Under the pieces are notes generated by a model that did no database searches, had not been told where the DNA came from, and was given only the letters and a program-made list of their open reading frames with translations. DNA of 11,931 nt. It comes from JBFLXN01 sp040755715 [NCBI: Candidatus Edwardsbacteria bacterium]. GTDB lineage: Bacteria; Edwardsbacteria; AC1; JBFLXN01. The stretch's first letter is position 1; every line of letters begins with the position of its first letter. Shown piece after piece: positions 1 to 7,650 of the stretch. The translations under genes were made by a program, and so were the position numbers. The DNA lies in assembly GCA_040755715.1 (NCBI GenBank), contig JBFLXN010000074.1:1-11931 (forward strand). Reading direction: 5' to 3'.

Positions 1-24
1 TTTCTTATGCAACTGTTTTGCCAT
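1..24 (-). CDS. 5' end of a minus-strand gene leaving the window, product unknown
   Basis: An ATG on the minus strand (complement of 22-24) opens a frame reading MAKQLHKK before the window ends. A strong Shine-Dalgarno sequence, AGGAGGG (complement of 33-39), lies about 8 nt upstream, which is why I believe this start. Eight residues are too few to assign a function. From memory, some integrase or transposase proteins of uncultured bacteria start with similar basic residues. That idea fits the repeated motif upstream, but it is a guess. The gene is divergent from the lamin-tail-domain gene, so both would be expressed from the 25-219 spacer. Confidence 0.5.
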
Positions 25-63
25 AATCCAAACCCTCCTTTTTGGGTTAGATTATAGCAGTTT

Positions 64-121
64 AAGAGTTCACTTTTGAACTTTAAATTCGCTAAAAAGA
101 GTTCACTTTTGAATTTTAAAT
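64..121. repeat. Two 25-bp direct repeats with internal dyad
   Basis: Copies at 64-88 and 97-121 differ at one base and start 33 bp apart, about three helical turns. Each carries the dyad AGTTCA-CTTT-TGAACT; the second copy has TGAATT in the right half. They lie between two divergent genes. They could be paired operator sites, or the repeated transposase-binding sites at the end of an insertion element whose first gene is the one leaving the left edge. In the second case the element would end near 121-125 (TGACA), and read inward from there it starts with TG, as many elements do. Confidence 0.65.
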
Positions 122-141
122 GACAAAAATTAAAAAAATCC

Positions 142-170
142 TTGACAAATCTTTTGAAAAGTTGTATAAT
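142..170 (+). promoter_or_regulatory. Consensus sigma-70 promoter of the lamin-tail-domain gene
   Basis: A TTGACA box at 142-147 and a TATAAT box at 165-170 are both perfect and are separated by the ideal 17 nt. Transcription should begin near 177, giving a leader of about 43 nt before the ATG at 220. The -35 box starts 20 bp downstream of the second 25-bp direct repeat, so a protein bound there could regulate this promoter. Confidence 0.8.
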
Positions 171-219
171 TATAATAGAAATGGTTTCTGGGTTTAATGT
201 TAAAATAGGAGGCAAGAAT

Positions 220-888
220 ATGAAAAAAATAATGTGTGTTCTGGGATTTATCTTTTTGGTAGTAGAGACGCAAGCACAAGTGGTAATCAATGAAGTCTGT
301 TATGATACGCCTTATACGGAGTCAAGAACAGAGTGGATTGAATTATACAATAAAAGTGGTGCAGACATTACCTTAATAGGATGGTACATCAAGGACGATA
401 CGAGCACAGATACGATTCCTTCTGGTACCACTATTTCTGTAGGTGGATTTTTGGTGCTTGCCGCAGACAGAGATAGCTTTTTACTCTATTATCCTACGGT
501 TCCACCTGCTGTAGTAGTTGATATGCCCAGCAATACCCTGGGGAATGGTCTGACAAACACTGCCGATATGCTACAGATTTTTAATGGAAGTGGCACCAAG
601 ATTGACCAAATGAACTGGGGCACACCGAACCCTGCTTGGACAAACTACGATGCCACTCTTTGGAATCCGGCTTGTCCTGATGTAATAGAAGGGCATTCTT
701 TAGCCCGTTCTCCAAATGGGGCTGATACCGATTCGCCCTCAGATTTCGCAGATGCGTCTTCTCCTACGCCAGGGTCCAGCAATACGCTCACTGGAATTGA
801 AGAGCCTACCCTTTCTCCGAGTACCTGGGGTAGAATCAAAGCCCTCTATGCCGTTCCTCCTTATAAAAGAATACCAATACAAAACTAA
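220..888 (+). CDS. Secreted lamin-tail-domain (LTD) protein
   Basis: This is a 222-residue exported protein. I chose the ATG at 220 because AGGAGG at 207-212 sits 7 nt before it and a signal peptide follows at once: MKK, a hydrophobic stretch, and cleavage after A19 (TQA|QV). The longer frame opening at 142 would start inside the -35 box. The mature protein starts QVVINEV and continues with EWIELYN, IGWYIKD and a late SLARSPNGADTDSPSDF, the usual signature of the lamin-tail beta-sandwich, over about residues 20-180. LTD domains occur in secreted and surface proteins and often in nucleases; no catalytic domain is present here. After a Ser/Thr/Pro-rich linker the protein ends with STWGRIKALY plus about twelve more residues. 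From memory, a WGxIKxLY tail ends other exported proteins of such phyla, so the last residues may be read-through. The gene stands alone and is convergent with the lipoprotein gene. Confidence 0.8.
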   Translation: MKKIMCVLGFIFLVVETQAQVVINEVCYDTPYTESRTEWIELYNKSGADITLIGWYIKDDTSTDTIPSGTTISVGGFLVLAADRDSFLLYYPTVPPAVVVDMPSNTLGNGLTNTADMLQIFNGSGTKIDQMNWGTPNPAWTNYDATLWNPACPDVIEGHSLARSPNGADTDSPSDFADASSPTPGSSNTLTGIEEPTLSPSTWGRIKALYAVPPYKRIPIQN

Positions 889-900
889 CAAGCTCAAGTC

Positions 901-928
901 ATCCAGCACCTAGGCCTAGGTGCTGGAT
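901..928. terminator. Perfect 28-bp palindrome between convergent genes
   Basis: The two 14-nt arms (901-914 and 915-928) are exact reverse complements with no spacer, and the centre reads CCTAGG twice. It begins 12 nt after the LTD stop and lies 25 nt beyond the lipoprotein stop, so it could end transcription from both sides. Neither side has a clear U-tract, so intrinsic termination is uncertain. It could instead be a protein-binding palindrome or a cruciform-forming repeat. Confidence 0.5.
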
Positions 929-953
929 AAAATAGAGAATTTCTGGCTTGTTC

Positions 954-1460
954 TCATTTAATCTCTATATCCCCGTGACTTTCAAATAACTTGCTTTGGA
1001 AGTAGCAGCGGTAAATCCCTGGCGGAACCTGATTTCCTTCCTCATCTCTAATATCCCAGATTTGAAGATAATATCCGGGAGCTAATTTCCCCACCATCAT
1101 CTTTCGCACTATTTTGCCCTGTTCGTTAACAATAAACATACAAACCTTAGCACTCGCCGGCAGTTGACATTCAATGCGAACCTGGCCTGTAGCTGGATTG
1201 GGATAAGCTGGCCCTATTTTAAAAATTGTGGGGATAGGATAGATAGGATAGGAAGAGGGAAATTGCTGTTTGTCCTGAGAATTCTGGCTGCTCTCATTCC
1301 CACTTCGCCAGTCATCAGGGTCAGCAGAAATAATATCTCCCTCTTCATTTGTTTTGGTTATTCCCCAAAAGACTTGAGGTTCCCTTAAGAAGCGTTTGCT
1401 GCAACCGACAAGAAGCAATAGGGTTGTTATCAAAACTAAAACTATCAGTTTGTTCTTCAT
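954..1460 (-). CDS. Lipoprotein with FlgD/type A sorting-like C-terminal domain
   Basis: The protein has 168 residues. I chose the ATG at 1460 because it begins a lipoprotein signal: MKNK, a long Leu/Val core, and the lipobox LVGC with C20 as the lipidated residue. Longer frames would run into the upstream hppA gene. After a Ser/Asn/Gln-rich stretch the last 90 residues form a FlgD-Ig-like beta-sandwich, recognised by GPAYPNPATGQVRIE, the WDIRDEEGNQVPPGIY segment and a final beta strand. That domain is common at the C-terminus of surface proteins of Bacteroidetes-like and related phyla, where it can be a type IX sorting signal. A lipobox and such a domain in one small protein is unusual; it may simply be an anchored structural domain. 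The start lies 8 nt after the hppA stop, which suggests co-transcription. The partner is unknown. Confidence 0.75.
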   Translation of the reverse strand: MKNKLIVLVLITTLLLLVGCSKRFLREPQVFWGITKTNEEGDIISADPDDWRSGNESSQNSQDKQQFPSSYPIYPIPTIFKIGPAYPNPATGQVRIECQLPASAKVCMFIVNEQGKIVRKMMVGKLAPGYYLQIWDIRDEEGNQVPPGIYRCYFQSKLFESHGDIEIK

Positions 1461-1467
1461 CAGTGAT

Positions 1468-3618
1468 TCACTCTTCGCCTTTCCCTTCCCGCTTGCTATA
1501 CCAGACTGCACCAATTACCACTAAAATAGCAAAACCTACAGAAAACCCAAGCGGCACGGTCATTACCTCGTGTCTGACAATCAGAGGTGCAATCAGAAGC
1601 GAAACTAAGTTGATGACTTTAATCATTGGATTCAAGGCTGGTCCTGCTGTGTCTTTCAAAGGGTCGCCTACAGTATCTCCGACGACCGACGCCTTGTGTG
1701 GTTCTGAACCCTTTCCACCATAGAGCCCATCTTCAATAGATTTCTTGGCATTATCCCAGGCACCACCAGCATTAGCCATAAAGACGGCCAAGAGTTGACC
1801 GGTGAGAATAATCCCACCGAGAAAACCACCCAAAGCTTCTGCTTTCAATACAAAACCAACAATTATTGGAGTCAAAACCGCCAATAATCCCAAACCCAAT
1901 AATTCCTTCTGGGCGGCGGCGGTGCAAATAGAAACTACCCGACTATAATCAGGATCGGCCTTGCCCTCCCATAAGCCCTTGATTTCCGCAAATTGGCGCC
2001 TCACTTCATAGACAATCAAATAGGCGGCTCGGCCAACTGAACGGATAGCCAGTGAACTGAACAAGAAGGGAATTGCCCCCCCAATCAATAGGCCGATGAA
2101 GACAACTGGTTTGGCCACATCAATATATCCCAATTTCAAATCTATAGTAAAGGCCCCAAAGAGACTAACTGCGGCAATAACCGCTGAACCAATAGCAATT
2201 CCCTTGGTAATCGCTTTTGTAGTATTACCTACAGCATCCAAATCAGCCATAATCTGTCTTGCCTTTGGCTCCATATGGGTCATCTCACCAATACCATTGG
2301 CATTGTCAGAGACGGGTCCAAAGGCATCCATAGAAATATTATTACCAGTTAAGGTCAACTGGCCAATGCCACAGAGGGCAACGCCATAGAGAACATACTG
2401 AACTGGCTCACCGTGAAAGATGATGGCGGAAGTAATAATTGCCGCCGCAATCACAAAGATTGCCCAGACTGTGCTTTCGTAGCCAACGGCTAATCCCTGC
2501 AAAAGTGAAGTGGCCGCCCCAGTCTGAGTTGATTTAGCAATCTCTTTTACCGGTCGGCGAAAAGTAGAAGTAAAATAATCGGTCAAATAATTGAACGAAA
2601 CTGCCATGCCAACTCCGGCTAAAGTTGCCCAGAAGACCCGTAAATCCCCAAAATAAAATTTCGCAAAGATATAAAAAATGACAATAGAAATCATTGCTGA
2701 AAGCCCGTAGCCCCGGTGAATGGATTTCATAGCATCTTCACCCGTGCGCATTGTTCTCACCGCATAAGTTCCAATAATGGAACTAAAGACACCAGAGGCA
2801 CGGACTAAAAGCGGAAAGAGAATCCAGCGCAATTCAAAAGTCGGCAAAAGAGCGGCAATGGAAAGGCCCAAAATCATGGCCGAAACAATGGTCACTTCAT
2901 AAGATTCAAATATATCAGCGGCCATACCGGCGCAATCCCCAACATTATCGCCAACTAAATCAGCTACTACGGCCGCATTTCTCGGGTCATCTTCGGGAAT
3001 GCCTTTTTCAATCTTGCCCACTAAGTCAGCCCCCACATCAGCGGCTTTGGTGTAAATCCCCCCCCCGACTCGCATAAACAGAGCAATCAGACAGCCGCCA
3101 AACCCAAAGCCCAAAAGGACTTCCGGAGCTTCTTTACCAAAAACCATAAAAATAATGGTGCCGCCTAAAAGTCCCAAGCCATCAGTCAGCATTCCGGTGA
3201 TTGTCCCCGTCCGATAGGCAATCTTTAAAGCATCATTAAAACTCTTCCTTGAGGCAGAGGCAACCCTCACATTCCCTTGAACGGCCATATTCATTCCGAT
3301 ATAGCCGACAAGCCCTGAGAAAATAGAACCCATCAGAAAGGCACAGGCACGACCGACAGCAATGAACTTAGTCAGAGTGGTAGTGAGATAAAGCCCGATA
3401 GCTAAAATCACAATGAGAAAGATAATAGTCTTAAACTGGCGATTGAGGTAGGCATTGGCTCCGATGCGGATTGCTTTGGAGACTCTTTGCATTTCCTGTG
3501 TGCCCTGGTCAGCTCTTAAGATTTGAACGGTTAAGAAGACCGCATAGGCCAAGCCCAAGATAGCTGTGGCTAAGACGCCCCAGATGGCGTAAAATTCAAA
3601 TGGTGATGCTCCGTGCAT
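1468..3618 (-). CDS. hppA: Membrane-bound proton-translocating pyrophosphatase, K+-independent type
   Basis: This 716-residue, many-spanning membrane protein hydrolyses pyrophosphate and uses the energy to pump protons out of the cytoplasm. Its length is normal for the family and it looks complete. The substrate-site motifs are all present: DVGADLVGKIE (the D-x7-K-x-E motif) followed by GIPEDDPRN, the DNVGDCAGMAADIFESY segment near residues 224-240, and a late AGGAWDNAKK and GDTVGDPLKDTAGP. The segment GNTTKAITKG carries Lys468 and Thr471. In the well-studied clades, Lys and Thr at these two places mark K+-independent pumps, whereas K+-dependent pumps have Ala and Gly; this therefore predicts a K+-independent H+ pump. 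The ATG at 3618 has a strong Shine-Dalgarno sequence (complement of 3627-3632) 8 nt upstream. The lipoprotein gene follows 8 nt downstream. A hairpin-forming heptad array lies just upstream. Confidence 0.96.
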   Translation of the reverse strand: MHGASPFEFYAIWGVLATAILGLAYAVFLTVQILRADQGTQEMQRVSKAIRIGANAYLNRQFKTIIFLIVILAIGLYLTTTLTKFIAVGRACAFLMGSIFSGLVGYIGMNMAVQGNVRVASASRKSFNDALKIAYRTGTITGMLTDGLGLLGGTIIFMVFGKEAPEVLLGFGFGGCLIALFMRVGGGIYTKAADVGADLVGKIEKGIPEDDPRNAAVVADLVGDNVGDCAGMAADIFESYEVTIVSAMILGLSIAALLPTFELRWILFPLLVRASGVFSSIIGTYAVRTMRTGEDAMKSIHRGYGLSAMISIVIFYIFAKFYFGDLRVFWATLAGVGMAVSFNYLTDYFTSTFRRPVKEIAKSTQTGAATSLLQGLAVGYESTVWAIFVIAAAIITSAIIFHGEPVQYVLYGVALCGIGQLTLTGNNISMDAFGPVSDNANGIGEMTHMEPKARQIMADLDAVGNTTKAITKGIAIGSAVIAAVSLFGAFTIDLKLGYIDVAKPVVFIGLLIGGAIPFLFSSLAIRSVGRAAYLIVYEVRRQFAEIKGLWEGKADPDYSRVVSICTAAAQKELLGLGLLAVLTPIIVGFVLKAEALGGFLGGIILTGQLLAVFMANAGGAWDNAKKSIEDGLYGGKGSEPHKASVVGDTVGDPLKDTAGPALNPMIKVINLVSLLIAPLIVRHEVMTVPLGFSVGFAILVVIGAVWYSKREGKGEE

Positions 3619-3640
3619 TTAAGAAACCTCCTTTTTTAAA

Positions 3641-3718
3641 ATGGAAAATGGAAGATGGAAGATAGAAAAACTGAGAAAATCTTCATATGTATTTCATTTT
3701 CTATCTTCCATTTTCTAT
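3641..3718. repeat. Palindromic array of 7-nt words (array 1)
   Basis: The spacer between the tricorn and hppA genes holds the words ATGGAAA, ATGGAAG, ATGGAAG, ATAGAAA in exact 7-nt phase (3641-3668). On the other strand it holds ATAGAAA, ATGGAAG, ATAGAAA, ATGAAAT in phase (3718 back to 3691). The arms form a 15-bp perfect stem (3655-3669 with 3697-3711) around a 27-nt loop. It nearly fills the 102-nt gap and reaches the tricorn stop codon, so it could be the transcript end of tricorn or a processing hairpin before hppA. Confidence 0.75.
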
Positions 3719-3720
3719 TC

Positions 3721-6700
3721 TCACCTTGGCAATGTCCTCTTTGGTCTCTTGTTGAAGTCGGGTTTGAGCGGTGGGTTTTTCTTCATCTCTTTCAGAACTT
3801 CTTCAATTGCCCGGTCTAATTGGGTATCTTTCCTCTTTGCATACTCTTGAGGTGTAATGTCCACCTCTATGTCTGGCTCAGTGCCATAGTTTTCAACACC
3901 CCAACCAACATCTTTGAACCAAAACGAGAATTCAGGTTGGGTCGTCAATGTTCCATCCGCCAACCAGTGGCGCGGCCATATACCAATCACTCCGCCCCAG
4001 GTGCGTCGACCAAGAAGTTTGCCGAGTTTCATCAGTTTAAACGAATGACTGAAAATATCTCCATCAGAACCCGCATGTTCATTAGTAAGAGCAACGATTG
4101 CCCCCCCCACGGATTCCTGAGGATAAGGTATATGTCCCATCCATCTGGTCAAATCATAACCGATTCTTTTCCGTGCTATTTTTTCTAACAAAAGTTGTGA
4201 AACATGCCCGCCACCGTTAACACGCACATCTACAATTAGCCCTTCATAGCCAAGTTCAGCCAGAAAATATCTATGGAACTCTGCATAGCCTTCAGCAGAC
4301 ATATCAGGTATATGTATATATCCCACTCGTCCTTCAGTAACTTTGTGCACATATTTTCTGTTCTGTTCAACCCAATGACGATACCTGAGTGGTGTCTCGT
4401 CCTTCAAAGTCTTCACACAAACAGTGCGGGGAGAACTACCGTCAGGTTCTGCTACTGTAAGTTGCACTTCTTGCTCACCCTGATTTACTAATAGTTTATG
4501 GGGAGGACAGTCCTTACCTAACCTTTGACCACCTATGCCAAGAAGTAACATACCTTCCTTTATATTCACGCCGGCTCGTTTTAATGGCGGTGGATTCTTT
4601 TCATCCCAGACATCACCATTAAGAATGCGAGTAAAACGATAAGCACGATGTTTAGAGTCATAAGTCAAGTCTGCCCCTAAAAAGCCAATTTTATATTCGG
4701 GTGCTGGTCTATAATCACCACCCAGCTCGTAGGCATGGGAAGTGCCAAGTTCTCCTTGCATCTCCCAGAGCAGGTCTGAAAATTCACTGCGGGAGGCAAC
4801 GCGCATCACCAGGGGATAATACCTCTCAAAGACCTTTTTCCAATTTACCCCAGACATATCCTCTACCCAGAAATAATCTCTCTGCAAATGCCATGCTTCT
4901 TTAAACATTTGTCGCCATTCAGCTATTGGCTCAATAGATATCTTCATCCGTGATAAATCTATCCAGCCGGTCTTTCTACTCGGTTTCTCCTCTTTTGGCA
5001 GTTCTTCTTTTGGTTCCTTCTTTGTGGATATAACCCGGAGACGATTGCCTACCCTATAAATCAATGCAGAGCCGTCACCGGATAACTTGAAACTGGTTAT
5101 TTTGTCCACAAATACTTGTTCCTCAAGTTTTTTCAGGTCAAAAATTTTTATACAAGCTTTTGCCGGCGGTTCCTTTTCAAACCAGGGTATACCACGGGCA
5201 CCCTCAACTGGATAAACCGTATAGAATACCTTATCCTTTGCCGCGGCAATATCCCCATAGATTCCTTCCTCTACCGGAAATGGAACGATTCGTTCGGCAA
5301 TGCCATCAAAATCAATATTGACCTTTTTTAATTTCTCCTCCCTCTCCCCTGATTCCTCTCCCTGTGGGAGCGAGGAGGGTTCCTCAAATCCGTGTGGTTT
5401 GGGCACAAATGGTGATGGTAAATCCTTTCGTAAAGCGATAAAATACGGACGCATACCCTTAGGAAAATTCAAGTCAAAATGCATATTGTCATAAACCGGA
5501 TTGAACACCCGACAAGAGAGAAAATAGAGATATTTCCCAGTTGGGTCAAATACAGGTGAGAAATCCCGAAGCACTGGTTCGGTGACTTGATATATTTTCC
5601 TGTTCTTTGTGTTATAAATCTTGATTACCAACACTTGATGGTTAATGGCAAACGAATAGACAATCCAGTCCCCGTCCGGCGACCAATCAAAACCAGCAAT
5701 CGGAAGATATTTGTTCTGTTCAATCTTTTTTAATTTACCTGTTGCCAGATTTACCCAGATAATTTCAAGTCTATGATTAGTTAAAGCTATCTCATCCTTT
5801 TTAGGTGATACCTTCATCTCATAGACTCTGCCAATATCTAAGCCGATGAACTTTTCCGGCGGAGTGGTGCCATCAATGTCGTGTATTTCCAGATGTTCCT
5901 TCTCTCCTTCATCACTTATTAAAACCACACGCTTCCCATCATTTAGAAAGCGGGTTAAACGATAGCGAATCCCGTTAGGAACACCTTGTTGGATAACCGG
6001 GCCTTCCCAATTGCCCATAGTTAAGGACTTACCCCGAATAACCAGAGCAGATAAACTGCCGTCTTTAGATAATGTATAATCCTCTGCGTATTTACCCGGT
6101 TCCACAAATTTCCTACTACGCTGTATGCGAGGGCTGGAGTATTCAATTTCAACTTTGGTATTCTCTTTCATTTTTGGGTCAAATCTGTAAATATCTGCGC
6201 CACTGTGATAAACGATACGGTTGCCGTCGGTAGTGGCATTTCTTGCATAGAACTCTTTATGATTAGTATGCTGTTCTAAGCCTTTGCCACTCGGCAGGCA
6301 TGAATAAATATTCCCAATACCTTTGTGGTCAGAGATAAAGTATATTCTATCACCGAGCCACATCGGATTGGCGAGGTTACCCTTGAGTTCAATAAGTCTA
6401 TGAAATTCACCGGTTCCACCTTCATCTATCCAGATTTCACCGGCCGTACCACCGCGATATCGCTTCCATCGGGCAAGGTCTCCAGTATTTCTGCCAATTA
6501 CAACTCCCTTTTTGCCAAAACTTATATTGCGTGCAGGACCTAAAGGAAGTATTTTGGGTCCGTTACCTTCCATATCTACTACATACAGCCAGAAAATGCG
6601 TTTAAATGGTTGACCAAAATTACTGGCGAACACAATGCTTTTGTTACGCCAGCCCACCACCATACTGTCACTGCCAACATAGGTTAATCTTTTGGCTGGT

Positions 6701-6936
6701 CCACCTGAGGCAGACATCAGATAGACTTCTGAGTGACCTTCTTCACGGCCGATAAAGGCGAGCCATTTGCCATCTGGAGAGAAAAAAGGATGCGAAACTT
6801 CACTAAGATTTGCGGTCAGCCGATGGGCTACGCCACCACTTGAGTTAACTAACCAGAGGTCATCTTCGGCGACAAAGACTATCTTGTCTGCGTGTATCGT
6901 AGGATACCGATAGTAACCTTTAATCTGTAGACTCAT
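3721..6936 (-). CDS. Tricorn protease homologue
   Basis: This 1071-residue cytoplasmic serine peptidase (MEROPS family S41) is expected to trim oligopeptides released by larger proteases. I use the ATG at 6936 because GGAGG lies 8 nt before it; the longer frame starts at a TTG inside that site. No signal peptide is present. Domains in order are an N-terminal beta-propeller (FSPDGKWLAFIGREEGHSEVYLM repeats, about residues 5-290), a second propeller (about 290-640), a helical region (about 665-740), a PDZ domain (about 750-850) and the catalytic C-terminal domain. All expected catalytic residues are visible: Ser733-His734 in GTSHAYE, the nucleophile Ser957 followed by Asp958 in AGSDGD, and Glu1020 in GTEPDIE. 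These correspond to Ser745/His746, Ser965 and Glu1023 of the Thermoplasma enzyme. A repeat-derived acidic linker near residues 515-535 is the one oddity. The length is normal. Confidence 0.95.
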   Translation of the reverse strand: MSLQIKGYYRYPTIHADKIVFVAEDDLWLVNSSGGVAHRLTANLSEVSHPFFSPDGKWLAFIGREEGHSEVYLMSASGGPAKRLTYVGSDSMVVGWRNKSIVFASNFGQPFKRIFWLYVVDMEGNGPKILPLGPARNISFGKKGVVIGRNTGDLARWKRYRGGTAGEIWIDEGGTGEFHRLIELKGNLANPMWLGDRIYFISDHKGIGNIYSCLPSGKGLEQHTNHKEFYARNATTDGNRIVYHSGADIYRFDPKMKENTKVEIEYSSPRIQRSRKFVEPGKYAEDYTLSKDGSLSALVIRGKSLTMGNWEGPVIQQGVPNGIRYRLTRFLNDGKRVVLISDEGEKEHLEIHDIDGTTPPEKFIGLDIGRVYEMKVSPKKDEIALTNHRLEIIWVNLATGKLKKIEQNKYLPIAGFDWSPDGDWIVYSFAINHQVLVIKIYNTKNRKIYQVTEPVLRDFSPVFDPTGKYLYFLSCRVFNPVYDNMHFDLNFPKGMRPYFIALRKDLPSPFVPKPHGFEEPSSLPQGEESGEREEKLKKVNIDFDGIAERIVPFPVEEGIYGDIAAAKDKVFYTVYPVEGARGIPWFEKEPPAKACIKIFDLKKLEEQVFVDKITSFKLSGDGSALIYRVGNRLRVISTKKEPKEELPKEEKPSRKTGWIDLSRMKISIEPIAEWRQMFKEAWHLQRDYFWVEDMSGVNWKKVFERYYPLVMRVASRSEFSDLLWEMQGELGTSHAYELGGDYRPAPEYKIGFLGADLTYDSKHRAYRFTRILNGDVWDEKNPPPLKRAGVNIKEGMLLLGIGGQRLGKDCPPHKLLVNQGEQEVQLTVAEPDGSSPRTVCVKTLKDETPLRYRHWVEQNRKYVHKVTEGRVGYIHIPDMSAEGYAEFHRYFLAELGYEGLIVDVRVNGGGHVSQLLLEKIARKRIGYDLTRWMGHIPYPQESVGGAIVALTNEHAGSDGDIFSHSFKLMKLGKLLGRRTWGGVIGIWPRHWLADGTLTTQPEFSFWFKDVGWGVENYGTEPDIEVDITPQEYAKRKDTQLDRAIEEVLKEMKKNPPLKPDFNKRPKRTLPR
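5333..5390. repeat. REP-like hairpin embedded in frame in the tricorn gene
   Basis: A C/T-rich run (CTCCTCCCTCTCCCCTGA) is followed by TTCCTCTCCC, TGT and GGGAGCGAGGA, which fold into a stem with a small bulge. The core TGTGGGAGCG at 5363-5372 matches the head of the REP-like hairpins at 11561-11581 and 11747-11768 (read on the minus strand). In the protein it encodes the Glu/Ser/Gly-rich linker HGFEEPSSLPQGEESGERE, which separates the conserved LRKDLPSPF and VNIDFDGIAERIV blocks. This linker is naturally variable in tricorn proteins, so an insertion there would be tolerated. Confidence 0.55.
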
Positions 6937-6960
6937 ATATTTATCCTCCAAGATATTTAG

Positions 6961-7106
6961 CCACAGATTGACCCAGAAATATGGAAACTAATAGAAATTT
7001 ATTGAAATTGATAGAAACTTGTAGTAAAGAACAATAAATTTCCACAAGTTTCCAAAAATTTCTATGAATTTCTATTTACTCTGTGTTATTCTGTGTAATT
7101 CTGTGG
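6961..7106. repeat. Palindromic array of 10-nt words (array 2)
   Basis: The 263-nt spacer upstream of the tricorn gene is dominated by about fifteen degenerate decamers in unbroken phase. The left arm reads CCACAGATTG, ACCCAGAAAT, ATGGAAACTA, ATAGAAATTT, ATTGAAATTG, ATAGAAACTT. The right arm, on the other strand, reads CACAGAATTA, CACAGAATAA, CACAGAGTAA, ATAGAAATTC, ATAGAAATTT, TTGGAAACTT, GTGGAAATTT. The arms are imperfect reverse complements centred near 7033, with the CACAGA words at both outer ends. A transcript would fold into one long hairpin. Nothing recognisable is left in 7107-7199 except AT-rich sequence. Confidence 0.8.
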
Positions 7107-7199
7107 CTTTATTCAATTTCCGAAGCGGGAAGGAAATTTGATTTTTTTTGCATCTTTCTCATATTATAACCTAATTACTAAGATTTTTTCAATATTTTT

Positions 7200-7559
7200 T
7201 TATTCAATCCTCTTTTGAAAACGCAAGGAACTAAAGATGAAAAAGAAAAGACCAAATAATAGAAGAATAAATATCTCTTTGTAAAGTTCAAAAAAACCTG
7301 CTCCTTTTAATAAGATATTCCTCACAATAATTAAAAAATAAGTGAAAGGGTTAATATATGCAACCCATCTTAAAATGTGAGGGATGCTGGCAATAGGAAA
7401 GAAAAGACCGGAAAGCAAAAAAATCGGCATTATCACCGGGAAGACAGTCAACATCACCTGGGCTTGGGTCTTAGAAACGGTGGTGGCCAGAAGTCCAATC
7501 CCGAGCGTCGTGAAAAGGAATATAATAGTAGTAAAGAAGAGTAGTAATAGACTACCCCT
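7200..7559 (-). pseudogene. C-terminal third of an ABC-2 type transporter permease
   Basis: The frame starts at RGSLLLLFF, the usual start of the fourth membrane helix region of DrrB/YhhJ-like permeases. It runs through GIGLLATTVSKTQAQVM, then LLSGLFFPI, then HILRWVAYINPFTYFLIIVRNILL and a last hydrophobic segment, ending FQKRIE. All these are typical of the C-terminal 120 residues of a protein of about 370. The first two thirds, including the first helix and the periplasmic domain, are absent. Upstream the frame stays open to 7607 but reads nothing permease-like. The missing part has been replaced directly by an ABC ATPase fragment in another frame. The protein would not work as a transporter. 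The next gene on this strand (tricorn) lies beyond array 2. Confidence 0.8.
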
Positions 7560-7650
7560 CTTCTCTCTTTTTGCGGACCTGTAACTCCATATATGCCAGA
7601 AAAAAAATCAATGTTTTCGGAAACCGTTAAATCCTGATACATTATAGAGC
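7559..7650 (-). pseudogene. Internal fragment of an ABC transporter ATPase
   Basis: About thirty codons read SIMYQDLTVSENIDFFSGIYGV, which matches the segment just after the Q-loop in drug- or polysaccharide-type ABC ATPases (commonly LYxDLTVxENLxFFAGIYGL). The Walker A region, the signature motif, Walker B and everything else are missing on both sides. The fragment runs at TGPQKERR straight into the permease remnant in a different frame. ABC ATPase and ABC-2 permease genes are usually adjacent, so this looks like the relic of one operon collapsed by an internal deletion. Confidence 0.65.

Noticed and set aside
142-219. Longer N-terminus for the lamin-tail-domain protein starting at 142
   Set aside because: That start lies in the -35 box of its own promoter and precedes the transcription start; the ATG at 220 has a proper ribosome site and signal peptide.
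1349-1723. Plus-strand open frame of 124 codons
   Set aside because: It lies antisense to hppA and the lipoprotein gene, with no family-like sequence or ribosome site.
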